Assembly: GCF_013389365.1 (NCBI RefSeq)
Contig: NZ_JACADJ010000005.1
Coordinates: 62,001 to 126,000, forward strand
Direction: 5' to 3'
Length of the DNA: 64,000 bases
DNA from: Desulfobacter latus
GTDB lineage: Bacteria > Desulfobacterota > Desulfobacteria > Desulfobacterales > Desulfobacteraceae
Shown here piece after piece: positions 41,281 through 50,777 of this stretch. Position 1 is the stretch's first letter. Every line of letters begins with the position of its first letter. The notes beneath the pieces are model-generated. The model worked only from the letters and a program-made list of their open reading frames with translations, did no database searches and was not told where the DNA came from. The position numbers were made by a program, and so were the translations under genes.

Positions 41281-41404
41281 GGCCTTGATCATCGTTTCGG
41301 CCAATGGTAGGTTGGGTTGAGGAACGAAATCCAACAATTACAAAATGTTGGGTGTCACTTCGTTTAACCCAACCGACACGGTGGCCCAAATGATGATCAT
41401 GGCC
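41281..41404. repeat. Nested palindromic intergenic repeat (MITE-like)
   Basis: Outer arms of 23 bases (GGCCTTGATCATCGTTTCGG at 41,281 and the matching arm ending CATGGCC at 41,404) pair with about four mismatches. They enclose an inner inverted repeat, GGTTGGGTT (41,310) and AACCCAACC (41,366). The inner GGTTGGGTTGAGGAACGAAA type of sequence is a widely scattered bacterial intergenic repeat. It lies between two convergent genes. Confidence 0.7.
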
Positions 41405-41439
41405 TTATTTCGCTCTCATTCCTAAACAGCCTATGGCTG

Positions 41440-42144
41440 TTATAAAAAGCGATAGTAGTTTTTTAATTTTTCAGGACTGACGCCGATATAAAACAGTAAT
41501 TGGAGCATCCAGTTGCGGAACGTTGTGTATATCATGCCTTCTTTTTTCCAGCGTCGGGCCGATGTAATTACCGGATCTGAAATAAACCGGAGCCGGTATC
41601 CCTTTTGTCTGAGTCTAAGCATAATGTCGATATCTTCCATCAGCGCAATCGGTTTATATCCCCCCAATTTACGGAAACAGTCCGCCTTCATGAATATGGC
41701 CTGATCCCCAAAAGGAATACGGGTGATCCGGGAACGAAGGGTGGCGGTTTTTTCGATGATGCGAAAACCCGGATGCGCTCCGTCAATGACCAGATCAAAC
41801 GCACCGGCAACCATATCTTTGTCCCGGCAGACATCCAGAATCGTCCTGAACGCATTGGCAGGCAAAATGGTATCTGCGTGAAGAAACAACAGGACACCTG
41901 CGGTTGCGGTGTGGGCGCCGGTGTTCATCTGCACGCCCCGGCCCGCTGGAGATGCTTTTTTTATAATATCCGGATCATTGATGACCTTCAGGGTGCTTTT
42001 TTCCGGATCACCGTCCACCACAATGATTTCTACCAAAGAAACCATCCCCGATGCCGATGCTGATGATTTTATGCGGTCAATGGTCAGGTTTATGCAATGG
42101 CTTTCACAATATACCGGTATGATGACGGATATCAGGGCAGTCAA
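41440..42144 (-). CDS. TIGR04283-type glycosyltransferase family 2
   Basis: This 234-residue GT-A glycosyltransferase has SVIIPVYCESHCINLTIDRI, EIIVVDGDPEKST, GRGVQMNTGAHTATAGVLLF with LHADTILP (the DxD-like site), and IPFGDQAIFMKADCFRKLGG, ending with the family's C-terminal helices. TIGR04283 proteins commonly accompany TIGR04282, as here, where the genes overlap by 4 bases. The pair has been linked to arsenosugar biosynthesis, but the arsenic-specific genes are not visible. This is the last gene of the long minus-strand operon starting at 54,213. Confidence 0.88.
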   Translation of the reverse strand: MTALISVIIPVYCESHCINLTIDRIKSSASASGMVSLVEIIVVDGDPEKSTLKVINDPDIIKKASPAGRGVQMNTGAHTATAGVLLFLHADTILPANAFRTILDVCRDKDMVAGAFDLVIDGAHPGFRIIEKTATLRSRITRIPFGDQAIFMKADCFRKLGGYKPIALMEDIDIMLRLRQKGYRLRFISDPVITSARRWKKEGMIYTTFRNWMLQLLFYIGVSPEKLKNYYRFL

Positions 42145-42809
42145 AATATCAGTCCTTTTTTCTGCAGGTAACGGATGGTGTGCATGGCAGGCCCACTTGC
42201 CGGATCAATCCCCAGGAGCTGCAAATCCGCTTTGGTGTCGATATCCCGCCAGACCGGCAGGCAAACGGGTGACACACCATGGCCCGAAAAATTATTCTGG
42301 GTCAGGTCAAATACATGGTGGGTTCCCCAGGGAATATGATTAAAAATTTCGGGAATAAACCCTTTGGCCGTGAATCCGATCAAATAAAATCCGCCATCCG
42401 GACTTGGGCCGATGACCGCATCGCTGCTGTTCAATGCGTTAAAGGCGGTATCAATGATGTCAGGCGGCAGGTCGGGCAAATCAGACCCAATCAGAACAGC
42501 CCGCTCATACCCGGCGGCAAAGGTCTCTGCCAGGGCATTTTGCATTTTATCGCCTAATGTGGTGCCGGCCTGGGGGAAAAGATCCAAATCGTTGCCCAGC
42601 CATGACCGGATGCGACGACCGCTCTTTTCAGGATGATAGTACACCCTTAACGCCCAGGGTGTTGATCGAACCATATCCAGAACATCCATCACAAAATATT
42701 GATACAGCGCCAGCGCGGCTTTTTCCCCCACGCCCTTTGCCAGTCGCGTCTTGACCCGGCCTTTTTCCGGGGATTTGATAAAAGTAATCACTGCATTATT
42801 TTTTGTCAT
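42141..42809 (-). CDS. TIGR04282-type (DUF2064) nucleotidyl/glycosyl transferase-like protein
   Basis: This is a 222-residue protein of the DUF2064 family: VITFIKSPEKGRVKTRLAKG at the start, AVLIGSDLPDLPPDIIDTAF, IGPSPDGGFYLIGF, and a C-terminal DIDTKADL. This is the GT-A/nucleotidyltransferase-like fold with the KTRL phosphate site. It overlaps both neighbours by 4 bases, so it is translationally coupled to the TIGR04283 gene and to the VTT-oxidoreductase gene. A shared pathway with these two is likely; its product is unknown. Confidence 0.88.
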   Translation of the reverse strand: MTKNNAVITFIKSPEKGRVKTRLAKGVGEKAALALYQYFVMDVLDMVRSTPWALRVYYHPEKSGRRIRSWLGNDLDLFPQAGTTLGDKMQNALAETFAAGYERAVLIGSDLPDLPPDIIDTAFNALNSSDAVIGPSPDGGFYLIGFTAKGFIPEIFNHIPWGTHHVFDLTQNNFSGHGVSPVCLPVWRDIDTKADLQLLGIDPASGPAMHTIRYLQKKGLIF

Positions 42810-44956
42810 TTTTTGCGCTGCCAGGCCAGATATCGTTCCACAAATCCCAGGGCGGTTTCAGGCATCCTGGCCCTTTTCCAGGCCCCGGCGGCAGAGCGGC
42901 CGGACTCTGCCAGGGTCGGATAAATATGGATGGTGCCAAGAATTTTATTCAATCCGATATTGTATTTCATGGCCAGAATAAATTCATGGATCAAATCACC
43001 GGCATGGGCACCCACAATGGTCACCCCCAGAATCCTGTCTTTTCTGGGGACGGTCAACACCTTGACAAATCCGTGGGCTTCAGCGTCGGCAATGGCCCGG
43101 TCCAGGTCGTCAATGTTGTAACGGGTAACCTCATACGGGATATTGGCGGCCAGGCAATCGGTTTCGTTCATCCCCACCCGGGCCACTTCGGGATCGGTAA
43201 AGGTGGACCAGGGAATCACCCGGTAGTCGGCCTTGAATTTTTTAAAGTCCCCGAACAAGGCGTTTACACACGCATACCAGGCCTGGTGGGAGGCCACATG
43301 GGTGAATTGATAAGGCCCTGCCACATCACCGGCGGCATACATATTGGGAATGGAGGTCTGCAACCATTTATTGGTTTTAATGGTGCCGTCAGGGTTCAGT
43401 GCCACCCCCAGTTTTTCCAGGCCCATGCCCCGGGTATTGGCCGCGCGGCCTGTGGCAAGCAGGATCGCGTCAAATTCAACAGCCACGTCCTGCTTGTCAG
43501 AATTCCGGGTGCAGATCAGGGTTTTGCGGTCCCCGTCCACCCGTATTTCCTTGGTCTTATGCCCGGTGAGGACCCGGATGCCCTCTTTGGTGAAAATCGC
43601 TTTAATAAAATCCGCCACATCCTCATCCTCCCGGCCCATGATCCGGGGCGCCCGGCCCACCTGGGTCACCTGGGCGCCCAGACGGGCAAAGGCCTGGCTG
43701 AGCTCGCACCCGATGGGGCCGCCGCCCACCACCAGCAGACGCCGGGGCAGTTGCCGCAAGCCCCAGACCGTGTCGGAGGTCAGGTACGCCACCTGATCCA
43801 GACCGGGGATGGGCGGGATTCTGGGTCCGGCGCCCGTGGCCACCACAATACTGCGGGTGGTTATGGTTTTACCGTTTACTTCAATTTCATATGGGGAGAT
43901 AATTTGAGCCTCTCCTGAAATGCAGTCAACCCCCAGTTGGGTATACCGTTCCACAGAGTCATTGGGCGCTATTTTTTTTATGATGTTTTCCACCCGCGCC
44001 ATCACGTCACTAAATTGAAAGTCAACCCGGGCACGTTCAAAACCAAACTCCTTTGCCCGTTTGGCATAGGAAAGCATTTTTGCGCTGCGGATCAATGATT
44101 TGCTGGGTACACACCCGGTGTTCAGGCAGTCTCCGCCCATCTTGTCCTTTTCAATCAATGCCACACCGGCTTTCACCGTGGCGGCGATATACGAGGTCAC
44201 AAGCCCTGCGGAACCGGCACCGATGACCACCAGGTTATAGTCAAATCGAGAGGGCTTACGAAATTTTGCCATGACCCGCCGTTTTTTTAAAACGTTGGTA
44301 AAGGCCCTTGCGATCCAGGGAAAAACGCCTAAAAGCGCAAAAGAGGCGATCAACGCGGGGGAAAGAATCCCGGACGGGGTTTTGACCTGGGCCAGCTGGG
44401 TGCCGGCATTGATGTAGACAAGGGTGCCGGGAAGCATCCCCACCTGGCTGACGATATAAAACATGCCCGCCTTAATGGGGGTAAGCCCCATGACCACATT
44501 GATAACGAAAAAGGGAAACACCGGCACCAGCCGCAGGGTGAAAAGATAAAAGGGTCCATCATTTTCAATCCCTTCATTAATTTTTCGCAACCGGTCGGCA
44601 AATCGGTCCTGGATATAGTCCTTTAACAGGAATCGCGCGGCAAGAAATGCCAGGGTGGCACCGATGCTGCTGGCAAATGAGACAATAACCGTGCCTGCCG
44701 GCAGACCGAACAAGGCACCGCCTGCCAGGGTCATCACGGCTGCGCCCGGAAGTGACAGTCCTGTTATAATGATATATGCCCCAGCATAAATGACAATGGT
44801 CAGAAAGGTGTTTGCGGCATAAAATTTCTCCAGGGAGGCTTGTCGGGCTTTAAGATTTTCAAAAGAAACCAGATGATGAAGGTCAAAGGCAAAAAATAAC
44901 ACAAAGCCCAGGATAAAAATGCCAATAATAAGTATTTTAATGACTTTGTTATTCAT
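42806..44956 (-). CDS. VTT-domain membrane protein fused to flavin disulfide reductase
   Basis: Residues 1-225 are a TVP38/TMEM64 (VTT) membrane domain with about six hydrophobic segments and the motif ALFGLPAGTVIVSFASSIGA. Residues 238-716 are a dihydrolipoamide/mercuric reductase-like flavoprotein: NLVVIGAGSAGLVTSY, the redox pair in GGDCLNTGCVPSKSLI, the NAD site VVGGGPIGCELSQAFARLG, and a dimer interface ending IHIYPTLAESGRS. The usual C-terminal His-Pro-Thr reads Tyr-Pro-Thr, so the proton-relay histidine may be missing or shifted. It overlaps the helicase gene upstream by 4 bases. Role unknown; a membrane-coupled thiol or metal redox step is plausible. Confidence 0.9.
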   Translation of the reverse strand: MNNKVIKILIIGIFILGFVLFFAFDLHHLVSFENLKARQASLEKFYAANTFLTIVIYAGAYIIITGLSLPGAAVMTLAGGALFGLPAGTVIVSFASSIGATLAFLAARFLLKDYIQDRFADRLRKINEGIENDGPFYLFTLRLVPVFPFFVINVVMGLTPIKAGMFYIVSQVGMLPGTLVYINAGTQLAQVKTPSGILSPALIASFALLGVFPWIARAFTNVLKKRRVMAKFRKPSRFDYNLVVIGAGSAGLVTSYIAATVKAGVALIEKDKMGGDCLNTGCVPSKSLIRSAKMLSYAKRAKEFGFERARVDFQFSDVMARVENIIKKIAPNDSVERYTQLGVDCISGEAQIISPYEIEVNGKTITTRSIVVATGAGPRIPPIPGLDQVAYLTSDTVWGLRQLPRRLLVVGGGPIGCELSQAFARLGAQVTQVGRAPRIMGREDEDVADFIKAIFTKEGIRVLTGHKTKEIRVDGDRKTLICTRNSDKQDVAVEFDAILLATGRAANTRGMGLEKLGVALNPDGTIKTNKWLQTSIPNMYAAGDVAGPYQFTHVASHQAWYACVNALFGDFKKFKADYRVIPWSTFTDPEVARVGMNETDCLAANIPYEVTRYNIDDLDRAIADAEAHGFVKVLTVPRKDRILGVTIVGAHAGDLIHEFILAMKYNIGLNKILGTIHIYPTLAESGRSAAGAWKRARMPETALGFVERYLAWQRKK

Positions 44957-47900
44957 AAAAATCCTTTATTCAGGGATATCTGTTTAGAAAAATGAAATAC
45001 TGCGTTTTGGGCCCGGCAATGGGCTAGCAGCTGTTTGAAGCAGCGGTGTCTCGCCAGCAGGGTGTCTGAATCGGGAATAAGCGAGAAAAAGGCCTGGCTG
45101 CCCATGATGACCAGTTTTTTTCCGGCCCGGGTCATGGCTACATTGAGGCGGTTGGGGCTGTTTAAAAATTCGCTGGTCAGATGATCCGGGTCCGAGGCGG
45201 TGAGCCCGAAGAAGATGACCTCCCGCTCGGCCCCCTGGATTCGTTCCACGGTGTCCACAAGAGGGAGACAGGCAGGGGGGTGATGGTCTGCCATGATTTT
45301 TCCTAAGCGCTGGAGGATGGCGTTGTTCTGGGCCCGGTGGGGGGTGATAATGGCCATCCGGTCCGGGGATAGGCCGTGGGCCAGGATCAGGCGGCCGGCC
45401 AGGGCGGTCATGAGATCCGCCTCCAGATCCGATTGCTGGGTGCAGCCCTGGTGATCCGTTAATACCAGGGTAACAGGCTGTTCCGGATTCAGGATGTCAC
45501 TGAGTACCGGGTCGTCCCCCGTTGGGGAGTATGTTTCATCCGGGTCGTCCAGGCAAAGCCGTGCATTTTCCACGGACGGGGCCGGGTAAAGCCGGCTGTG
45601 GTACCAGGTTTTGGATGGAAATGCGCAGATTTCTCTGTTCATCCGGTAGGTGGTGTCCAGGGTGACCTGGCACTCTTCAGGATAGAGGTCCCGGAGATTG
45701 GAGAGAATGGATCTGTTCAGGCGGATTTCGTTTTCATTGTCATCTTTATTATCACCAGGGTCATGGGGATCATAATTGCCCATGATAATAGGAGGAAGCT
45801 GGTGGACATCGCCCAGGAAAAGAAAATTTCCCCTGCCGTAGATGAGACTGAGCAGGGCCTGGGGCACCGGGACCTGGGAGGCTTCGTCAAAAATCATCCA
45901 GTCCAGGGCCAGGGGAAAGCCTTTGTCCCTGCTCTTGAACAGGGAATAAAATCCATATCCGGTGGCGCCTAAAATCAGCCAAGACCGGGTGGGCAGATCC
46001 CGGGCGTCCTTTGTATATTCCACGGTCATGGCGGCATCACCGGGATTGGATCTTTCGGAGGCCGGCGTGTCGTCCTCCCCCCATTTGACGCATTGACCCG
46101 GAAAATCACCCGGCAGATACTGGTTGACCAGTTGGACCACTTTTTTTAATACCGTGTCAATGGCCTGGTGGGTCAGGGCGCTGATGCCGATGCGCAGGGG
46201 CTTTCCCGCTTCATGGGCTTCACGGATCAGGGCAATGATGATCCATCCCAGCAGATGAGTTTTCCCCGTGCCGGGCGGGCCCTGGATCATGGCGGTGCGG
46301 TATTGGAAGGGGCGTTTTAACGCCTGCTGCTGGGAGGGGTTGAGGCCGTGGTTATCCCGGGCCAGCCATGTGTCCACCCAGGCCGCTGATGCCGGTGGCT
46401 GCCTTTCCAGGGCTGTTCCGGCCAGAAGCTGCCGCAGATGGAAATATTTTTTTTCTGAGAACAGGGTCTGGGCGGCGTGGTGCAGCTTTTCCCGGTTCCA
46501 GTCATCCATATCTTCTTCAAGGGAGTAGAAAAATGTTTTATTGAGATTGATCTTGCCGGACCGGGAAAGGAGCCCGATGTCACCGGCTTGCCTGTCATAT
46601 TCCACCATGATTACGGGAAAGCCGTTTTGCAGATCGGCCATGCCATGGGGCACCAGTTTGAGAAAATCCCCCTGGCGGAATTTGGCCGGCCGGGTCTGGT
46701 CTGTGGTTTTGAAAATATTGATAAAACGCCCGGTGCTGTCCAGCCGGGTCTGGTGGAATTTCAGGTATCCCAGGGACCTGAACCGCAGCATCCGCTCTGC
46801 CAGGGGCTGTTCCTGGAGCATCATGATATCGGCCGCTTTCAGGCGTTGTTCCTCCTGGATGAATGTTGTATAGGCCCGGGTTTTTTTATCTGTATCGTTG
46901 CTTGAAGGCCATTCCCTGATCCACTGGCTTTGCAGTTGGGACACGGCGGTCTGGTACAACTCAGCCATGAGCGCAAGGCCTTTTTTGACTTCGGTTGCAG
47001 CCCGACCGATATCGCTGATATATCCGCTGTTGTGGTGAAACAGGGTCGGTGGCGGGGCAGGGACGGTTTGGCATTTGAAGATGCGGCCCAGGGTGTAAAG
47101 GGATGCTGTGCCCGGCGCGGGCATATAAAAGTGGGCGGTCAGGACCGTTTGTATATCCGTCCAGGACGAGGGCTGGGGTTGGCGGAGAAATTCCCAGGCG
47201 GGGTCCTGTGCCTCCCCAAGCCATTGATTCAGGGCAGCCGGTGTCTGGGGGCCGAAATGGAAAAGATGGGGGCCCTGGCCGGCATGGATGCTCTGTTCCC
47301 ACAACCGCCCCAATTCACTTAAGAACGTTTGTCGGACGGCCTGCCGCTCTGTCTCGGTTTCCATAGTCCATACATTTGATGTAACCGTTTTCCGGCCGTC
47401 TGTATCCAAGACCAGCCACCCCAGGACCCGGGGCAGGCCGTTCAGGGGATCTTTTTCCAGGTGGATGAAAATGCGCCTGGACAGGTTGGCTGGAAAGCGG
47501 TGGGTCTTTTTTTCGTGGCAGCTGATGCGGCCGGTTAAAAAGGCGTCACCCCATCCCATTAATTTTTTCTGCTGTCCCGGAGAGAGCGCAACACTCTCTT
47601 GCTCAAGAGTACCAGAGAGCTGTTCAAGGGTGGTGCACCCCATCTGCTGCAGGGCCGCCAGTTCGCCCCGGGTTAATTTCGGCAGGAACCGGATCTCCTC
47701 ACAGGTCAGGGCCTGGTGGTAGCAGCCGGGGAATCCTGAACAGGCAGTGCACAGGCTTTGAAGCCTGTAATCTGCATGGACCGGCAGGCCGGAAAGCACA
47801 TGGCCAAGATGGTGCAGGAGCGTGGGCAGGGCCGCCATATAAGGGGTTAAATCAAATTCATGAATCTGATACGGTTCTGTTTCCCGGACGTCGCCCAACG

Positions 47901-50772
47901 GCGGCGGGGTAATGATGAAGCCTTTGCCGGAGACCCGGGCAGGCAGCTTGCAGTGGTCTATCAATTGTTCCAGTGCCAGGGCATAGAAGGCCACCTGCCA
48001 TTTATGGTGGTATCCTGGTGTCCGGCTGCGCTTGATATCCCCGGCTTCAATGATTGTCTGTCCGCCTTTGCCTGGGAACAGCTTCAGAAGATCCGGGATG
48101 CCGATACCTGTAATTTGGGGGAATTGATGGATGGGCGCCTCTGTTTTGAGATAGCACTGGGAGAGCCAGACCGGCCGGGCGTTGTCCGGGTCACGGCCGA
48201 TCAGTTGCGCGATTGTTTCTTCCAGCAGCTTAACGGAAGGGGCCCACCGGGGTTCGCCGGCCGCTGCCGGTTCCGGGATTGCCGGGCGGTTCCCCTGTTG
48301 TTCAAGGGCTTGCAGCACCGCCTGTTCATGTTGGATGCCCTGTTCCCGGGCAAGGGCCATGACATCGTCCTGCGCTGTCACAGGATGGGCCAGGCCAAGG
48401 TAGGACAGGCAAAACCTGCGGTCACACTGGCCGTGGAAAATATAATCACTGACCATGGTGGCGGTAAGGGCGCGGGCGTCGGTCCGGTTCGGCTCAAGGC
48501 AGGGGGCCTGCCATCCGGGAAATAAAAAAGGGGAATCTTCCGGCGGTGTTGCGGTCTGTTTTTCATGGGACAGGAGCGCTGCGCCGGCTTCCATCTCAAA
48601 GCGTGGCGATTCATCGGCAGCCATGGGCAACGGTTCGGCAAGGTCGGCCATATCCCCGGAAACAATATCCGAACCTAATTGCAGATACCGGGCAAAGGTA
48701 TCTGCCACCCGTTGATCAAAGAGGAAATCCGCCACCTCTTCCATCATCTGTTTTTGGGGCAGGGTCCGCCAGAAAATACTCAAGGGAATCAGGTTGCGCA
48801 GCACCCTGAAATGGGCCGAGACCCAGGTGTGGAATGCTTTGTTTGTAACGGGCAGGTTCAGTTTTTGAAAGTCAATCCAGCAGGCACATTCCACACCGGT
48901 TTCGCTGGCGGCCACTGCCAGGTCATCATCCTGAAAATGGTCCCGGACAGCCCATTCCAGCACCAGGTTGCCGGCGGACCCCAGAAAAGTACGGAAATGG
49001 AACCTTGCCCGGGTCCCCGGCACCACATCAATGCCGTTGGCCAGCGTCACCCGCTTTTCAGAATATGACAGTTCATGGTGGAATAATTTTTGGGTCCGGC
49101 TCATGAGGCCGCTGTCCCGGGGCAGGGCGCCGCTCTCCAGGATACGCCCCATGGCCTGGGCCGTTTCCCAGGAGACATGGGCACCCAAGCCGACCCAGAC
49201 CAGCTCCTTATCACTCTTTTTCATGGCCGGCCGGGCCGTGACTTTACCGGGATCATTTTCTTCAATTTTCAGGATTTTAAGACGTCGGCCCGAAAGATAG
49301 ACCCGGTCCCCCACCGCCATCTGGTCCACAATGGACTGGGGGATATCGGCAATGGATTCCATGTTCACTTCAAGGATGTATTCCTTTTCGCTTTCCGGAA
49401 AGTTTCCCCAGATTTTATATTCCATAAAATGGTTCCGGTACTGCCAGCCGCCCCGGAGCAGGCCGGGCCGCTTGGTCCGTCTCAACCAGCCTTTTTTTTC
49501 AAGGGACTTGAAAATATCCGGCAGCAGGCTTTTGTGGGCCGGAAACAGGGCCTTCAGGGCATTGAGGGAAATTTCTTTTTTTTCGTAAAGACAGGAGATG
49601 ACCTGCTGGCTCAACACACTGGGCAGGGTTTTGGGGATCGGGGCCTCGATTTTTCCCTGGCGGCCCAGTTCCAGCAGGGCAAGAAAGCGGATCACCTGGT
49701 TGCCGGCGGACTCCCCGGCGGTGATGCCCCAGAAATTAATGGACTGCCCCCGGCGGTTGGACCGGCCGATGCGCTGGAGAAAGGCCGACACCGATCCCGG
49801 GGGTTGGTAAAGGAGTACCGCATCCACATCCCCCACATCAATGCCCAGTTCCAGGGTAGAGGTGGCAATGCACAGGGCATGGGGATTTTTACGGAACCGG
49901 TCTTCCGCTTTTTTTCTTTCCTTTGCCTTGAGGTTGGCGTAGTGCAGCTCGGTGACTTCCCTGAACACCCCGTTGCGCCGGACAATGCCGGACAGCCGGT
50001 CGCAGGCCGACCGGCTGTTGCAGAAAATGAGAATTTTTCGATAGCCCCATTCCCGGTACAAATCATTGAGCAGGGCGGGCAGCTCGGTCTCTTCTTTTTT
50101 CAGATGGAGCAGGCGGGCCTGAATCTGCCGGTCCGCACTGGCCGAGATGGCGGTGCCGTCAGGCCTGAAATTAAGAAAATCCATGACTTCGGAGATACCG
50201 GCAATGGTCGCGGACATGGCGATTTTCTGTATGGGCGCGCCGGTTCTGCGTTCCAGGCGGGTGAATAGATAGACCAGGTGCCGGCCCCGGTACTGATGGA
50301 CCAGGGGATGGATTTCATCGACAATCACGGTGCCCACCCGGGCCAAAAAGGCTTTGAGGCTGGTGTTGCTGCTGCCCAGCATTACATCCAGGGATTCCGG
50401 GGTGGTGAACATGATGTCCGGCCGCTGGGTTCCCCCCTTTTTGATGTCCCCGGTCCGGATGGCTAGGATCAGGTTCAGCCGCTCGGTGATGATGGGGTCA
50501 AACCGGCGCATGAGATCCTTGGCCAGGGCCCGGGTGGGAATGATGTATAACACGCCGTGGGCCCGGCCCGAGGTGATGACCCGTTCCAGGGCCGGGGCCA
50601 TTACAGCCTCGCTTTTACCCGATCCGGTGGCGGCCTGGACGATGAGGTCCCGGCCTTCAAGGATGGGGTCAATGGCCTCAATCTGGATCGGCCGCAGACC
50701 GGCAAAGGCCCCGTAAAAGGGGCGGAAGGTGTTGGGGAGCCTTAAAAGGGGGTCGGGGGGGCCCTGGATCAT
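44953..50772 (-). CDS. SF2 helicase / RecB-like nuclease / SF1 helicase fusion
   Basis: A single 1,939-residue protein contains three engines. Residues 1-400 are an Lhr-like SF2 helicase: Walker A QAATGSGKSE (47-56), DEIH (152-155), SAT (187-189), and the motif VI stretch FLQRIGRSNRRGQ. Around residues 880-1,020 is a RecB-like nuclease core, IIEAGDIKRSRTPGYHHKWQ, with a Cys cluster (LCTACSGFPGCYH) near 1,007. Residues about 1,480-1,900 are an SF1 helicase of the Dna2/UPF1 type: IQGPPGTGKTHLL, WMIFDEASQVPVP, VERIQGAEREVIFFG and RLNVAMTRAGKKLVIMGS. Two translocases flanking a nuclease suggest DNA degradation or resection. It starts 5 bases after the BrxD-like gene. Confidence 0.9.
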   Translation of the reverse strand: MIQGPPDPLLRLPNTFRPFYGAFAGLRPIQIEAIDPILEGRDLIVQAATGSGKSEAVMAPALERVITSGRAHGVLYIIPTRALAKDLMRRFDPIITERLNLILAIRTGDIKKGGTQRPDIMFTTPESLDVMLGSSNTSLKAFLARVGTVIVDEIHPLVHQYRGRHLVYLFTRLERRTGAPIQKIAMSATIAGISEVMDFLNFRPDGTAISASADRQIQARLLHLKKEETELPALLNDLYREWGYRKILIFCNSRSACDRLSGIVRRNGVFREVTELHYANLKAKERKKAEDRFRKNPHALCIATSTLELGIDVGDVDAVLLYQPPGSVSAFLQRIGRSNRRGQSINFWGITAGESAGNQVIRFLALLELGRQGKIEAPIPKTLPSVLSQQVISCLYEKKEISLNALKALFPAHKSLLPDIFKSLEKKGWLRRTKRPGLLRGGWQYRNHFMEYKIWGNFPESEKEYILEVNMESIADIPQSIVDQMAVGDRVYLSGRRLKILKIEENDPGKVTARPAMKKSDKELVWVGLGAHVSWETAQAMGRILESGALPRDSGLMSRTQKLFHHELSYSEKRVTLANGIDVVPGTRARFHFRTFLGSAGNLVLEWAVRDHFQDDDLAVAASETGVECACWIDFQKLNLPVTNKAFHTWVSAHFRVLRNLIPLSIFWRTLPQKQMMEEVADFLFDQRVADTFARYLQLGSDIVSGDMADLAEPLPMAADESPRFEMEAGAALLSHEKQTATPPEDSPFLFPGWQAPCLEPNRTDARALTATMVSDYIFHGQCDRRFCLSYLGLAHPVTAQDDVMALAREQGIQHEQAVLQALEQQGNRPAIPEPAAAGEPRWAPSVKLLEETIAQLIGRDPDNARPVWLSQCYLKTEAPIHQFPQITGIGIPDLLKLFPGKGGQTIIEAGDIKRSRTPGYHHKWQVAFYALALEQLIDHCKLPARVSGKGFIITPPPLGDVRETEPYQIHEFDLTPYMAALPTLLHHLGHVLSGLPVHADYRLQSLCTACSGFPGCYHQALTCEEIRFLPKLTRGELAALQQMGCTTLEQLSGTLEQESVALSPGQQKKLMGWGDAFLTGRISCHEKKTHRFPANLSRRIFIHLEKDPLNGLPRVLGWLVLDTDGRKTVTSNVWTMETETERQAVRQTFLSELGRLWEQSIHAGQGPHLFHFGPQTPAALNQWLGEAQDPAWEFLRQPQPSSWTDIQTVLTAHFYMPAPGTASLYTLGRIFKCQTVPAPPPTLFHHNSGYISDIGRAATEVKKGLALMAELYQTAVSQLQSQWIREWPSSNDTDKKTRAYTTFIQEEQRLKAADIMMLQEQPLAERMLRFRSLGYLKFHQTRLDSTGRFINIFKTTDQTRPAKFRQGDFLKLVPHGMADLQNGFPVIMVEYDRQAGDIGLLSRSGKINLNKTFFYSLEEDMDDWNREKLHHAAQTLFSEKKYFHLRQLLAGTALERQPPASAAWVDTWLARDNHGLNPSQQQALKRPFQYRTAMIQGPPGTGKTHLLGWIIIALIREAHEAGKPLRIGISALTHQAIDTVLKKVVQLVNQYLPGDFPGQCVKWGEDDTPASERSNPGDAAMTVEYTKDARDLPTRSWLILGATGYGFYSLFKSRDKGFPLALDWMIFDEASQVPVPQALLSLIYGRGNFLFLGDVHQLPPIIMGNYDPHDPGDNKDDNENEIRLNRSILSNLRDLYPEECQVTLDTTYRMNREICAFPSKTWYHSRLYPAPSVENARLCLDDPDETYSPTGDDPVLSDILNPEQPVTLVLTDHQGCTQQSDLEADLMTALAGRLILAHGLSPDRMAIITPHRAQNNAILQRLGKIMADHHPPACLPLVDTVERIQGAEREVIFFGLTASDPDHLTSEFLNSPNRLNVAMTRAGKKLVIMGSQAFFSLIPDSDTLLARHRCFKQLLAHCRAQNAVFHFSKQISLNKGFL

Positions 50773-50777
50773 GGAGT

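Noticed and set aside
42803-43918. Long plus-strand reading frame (371 codons) opposite the VTT-oxidoreductase gene
   Set aside because: It lies wholly inside a clearly coding minus-strand gene, has a biased composition (Gly, Pro, His) and no domain; a shadow frame.
49090-50268. Plus-strand frame of 392 codons opposite the helicase fusion
   Set aside because: Antisense to the conserved SF2 helicase motifs, no recognisable domain, no ribosome site; a shadow frame.
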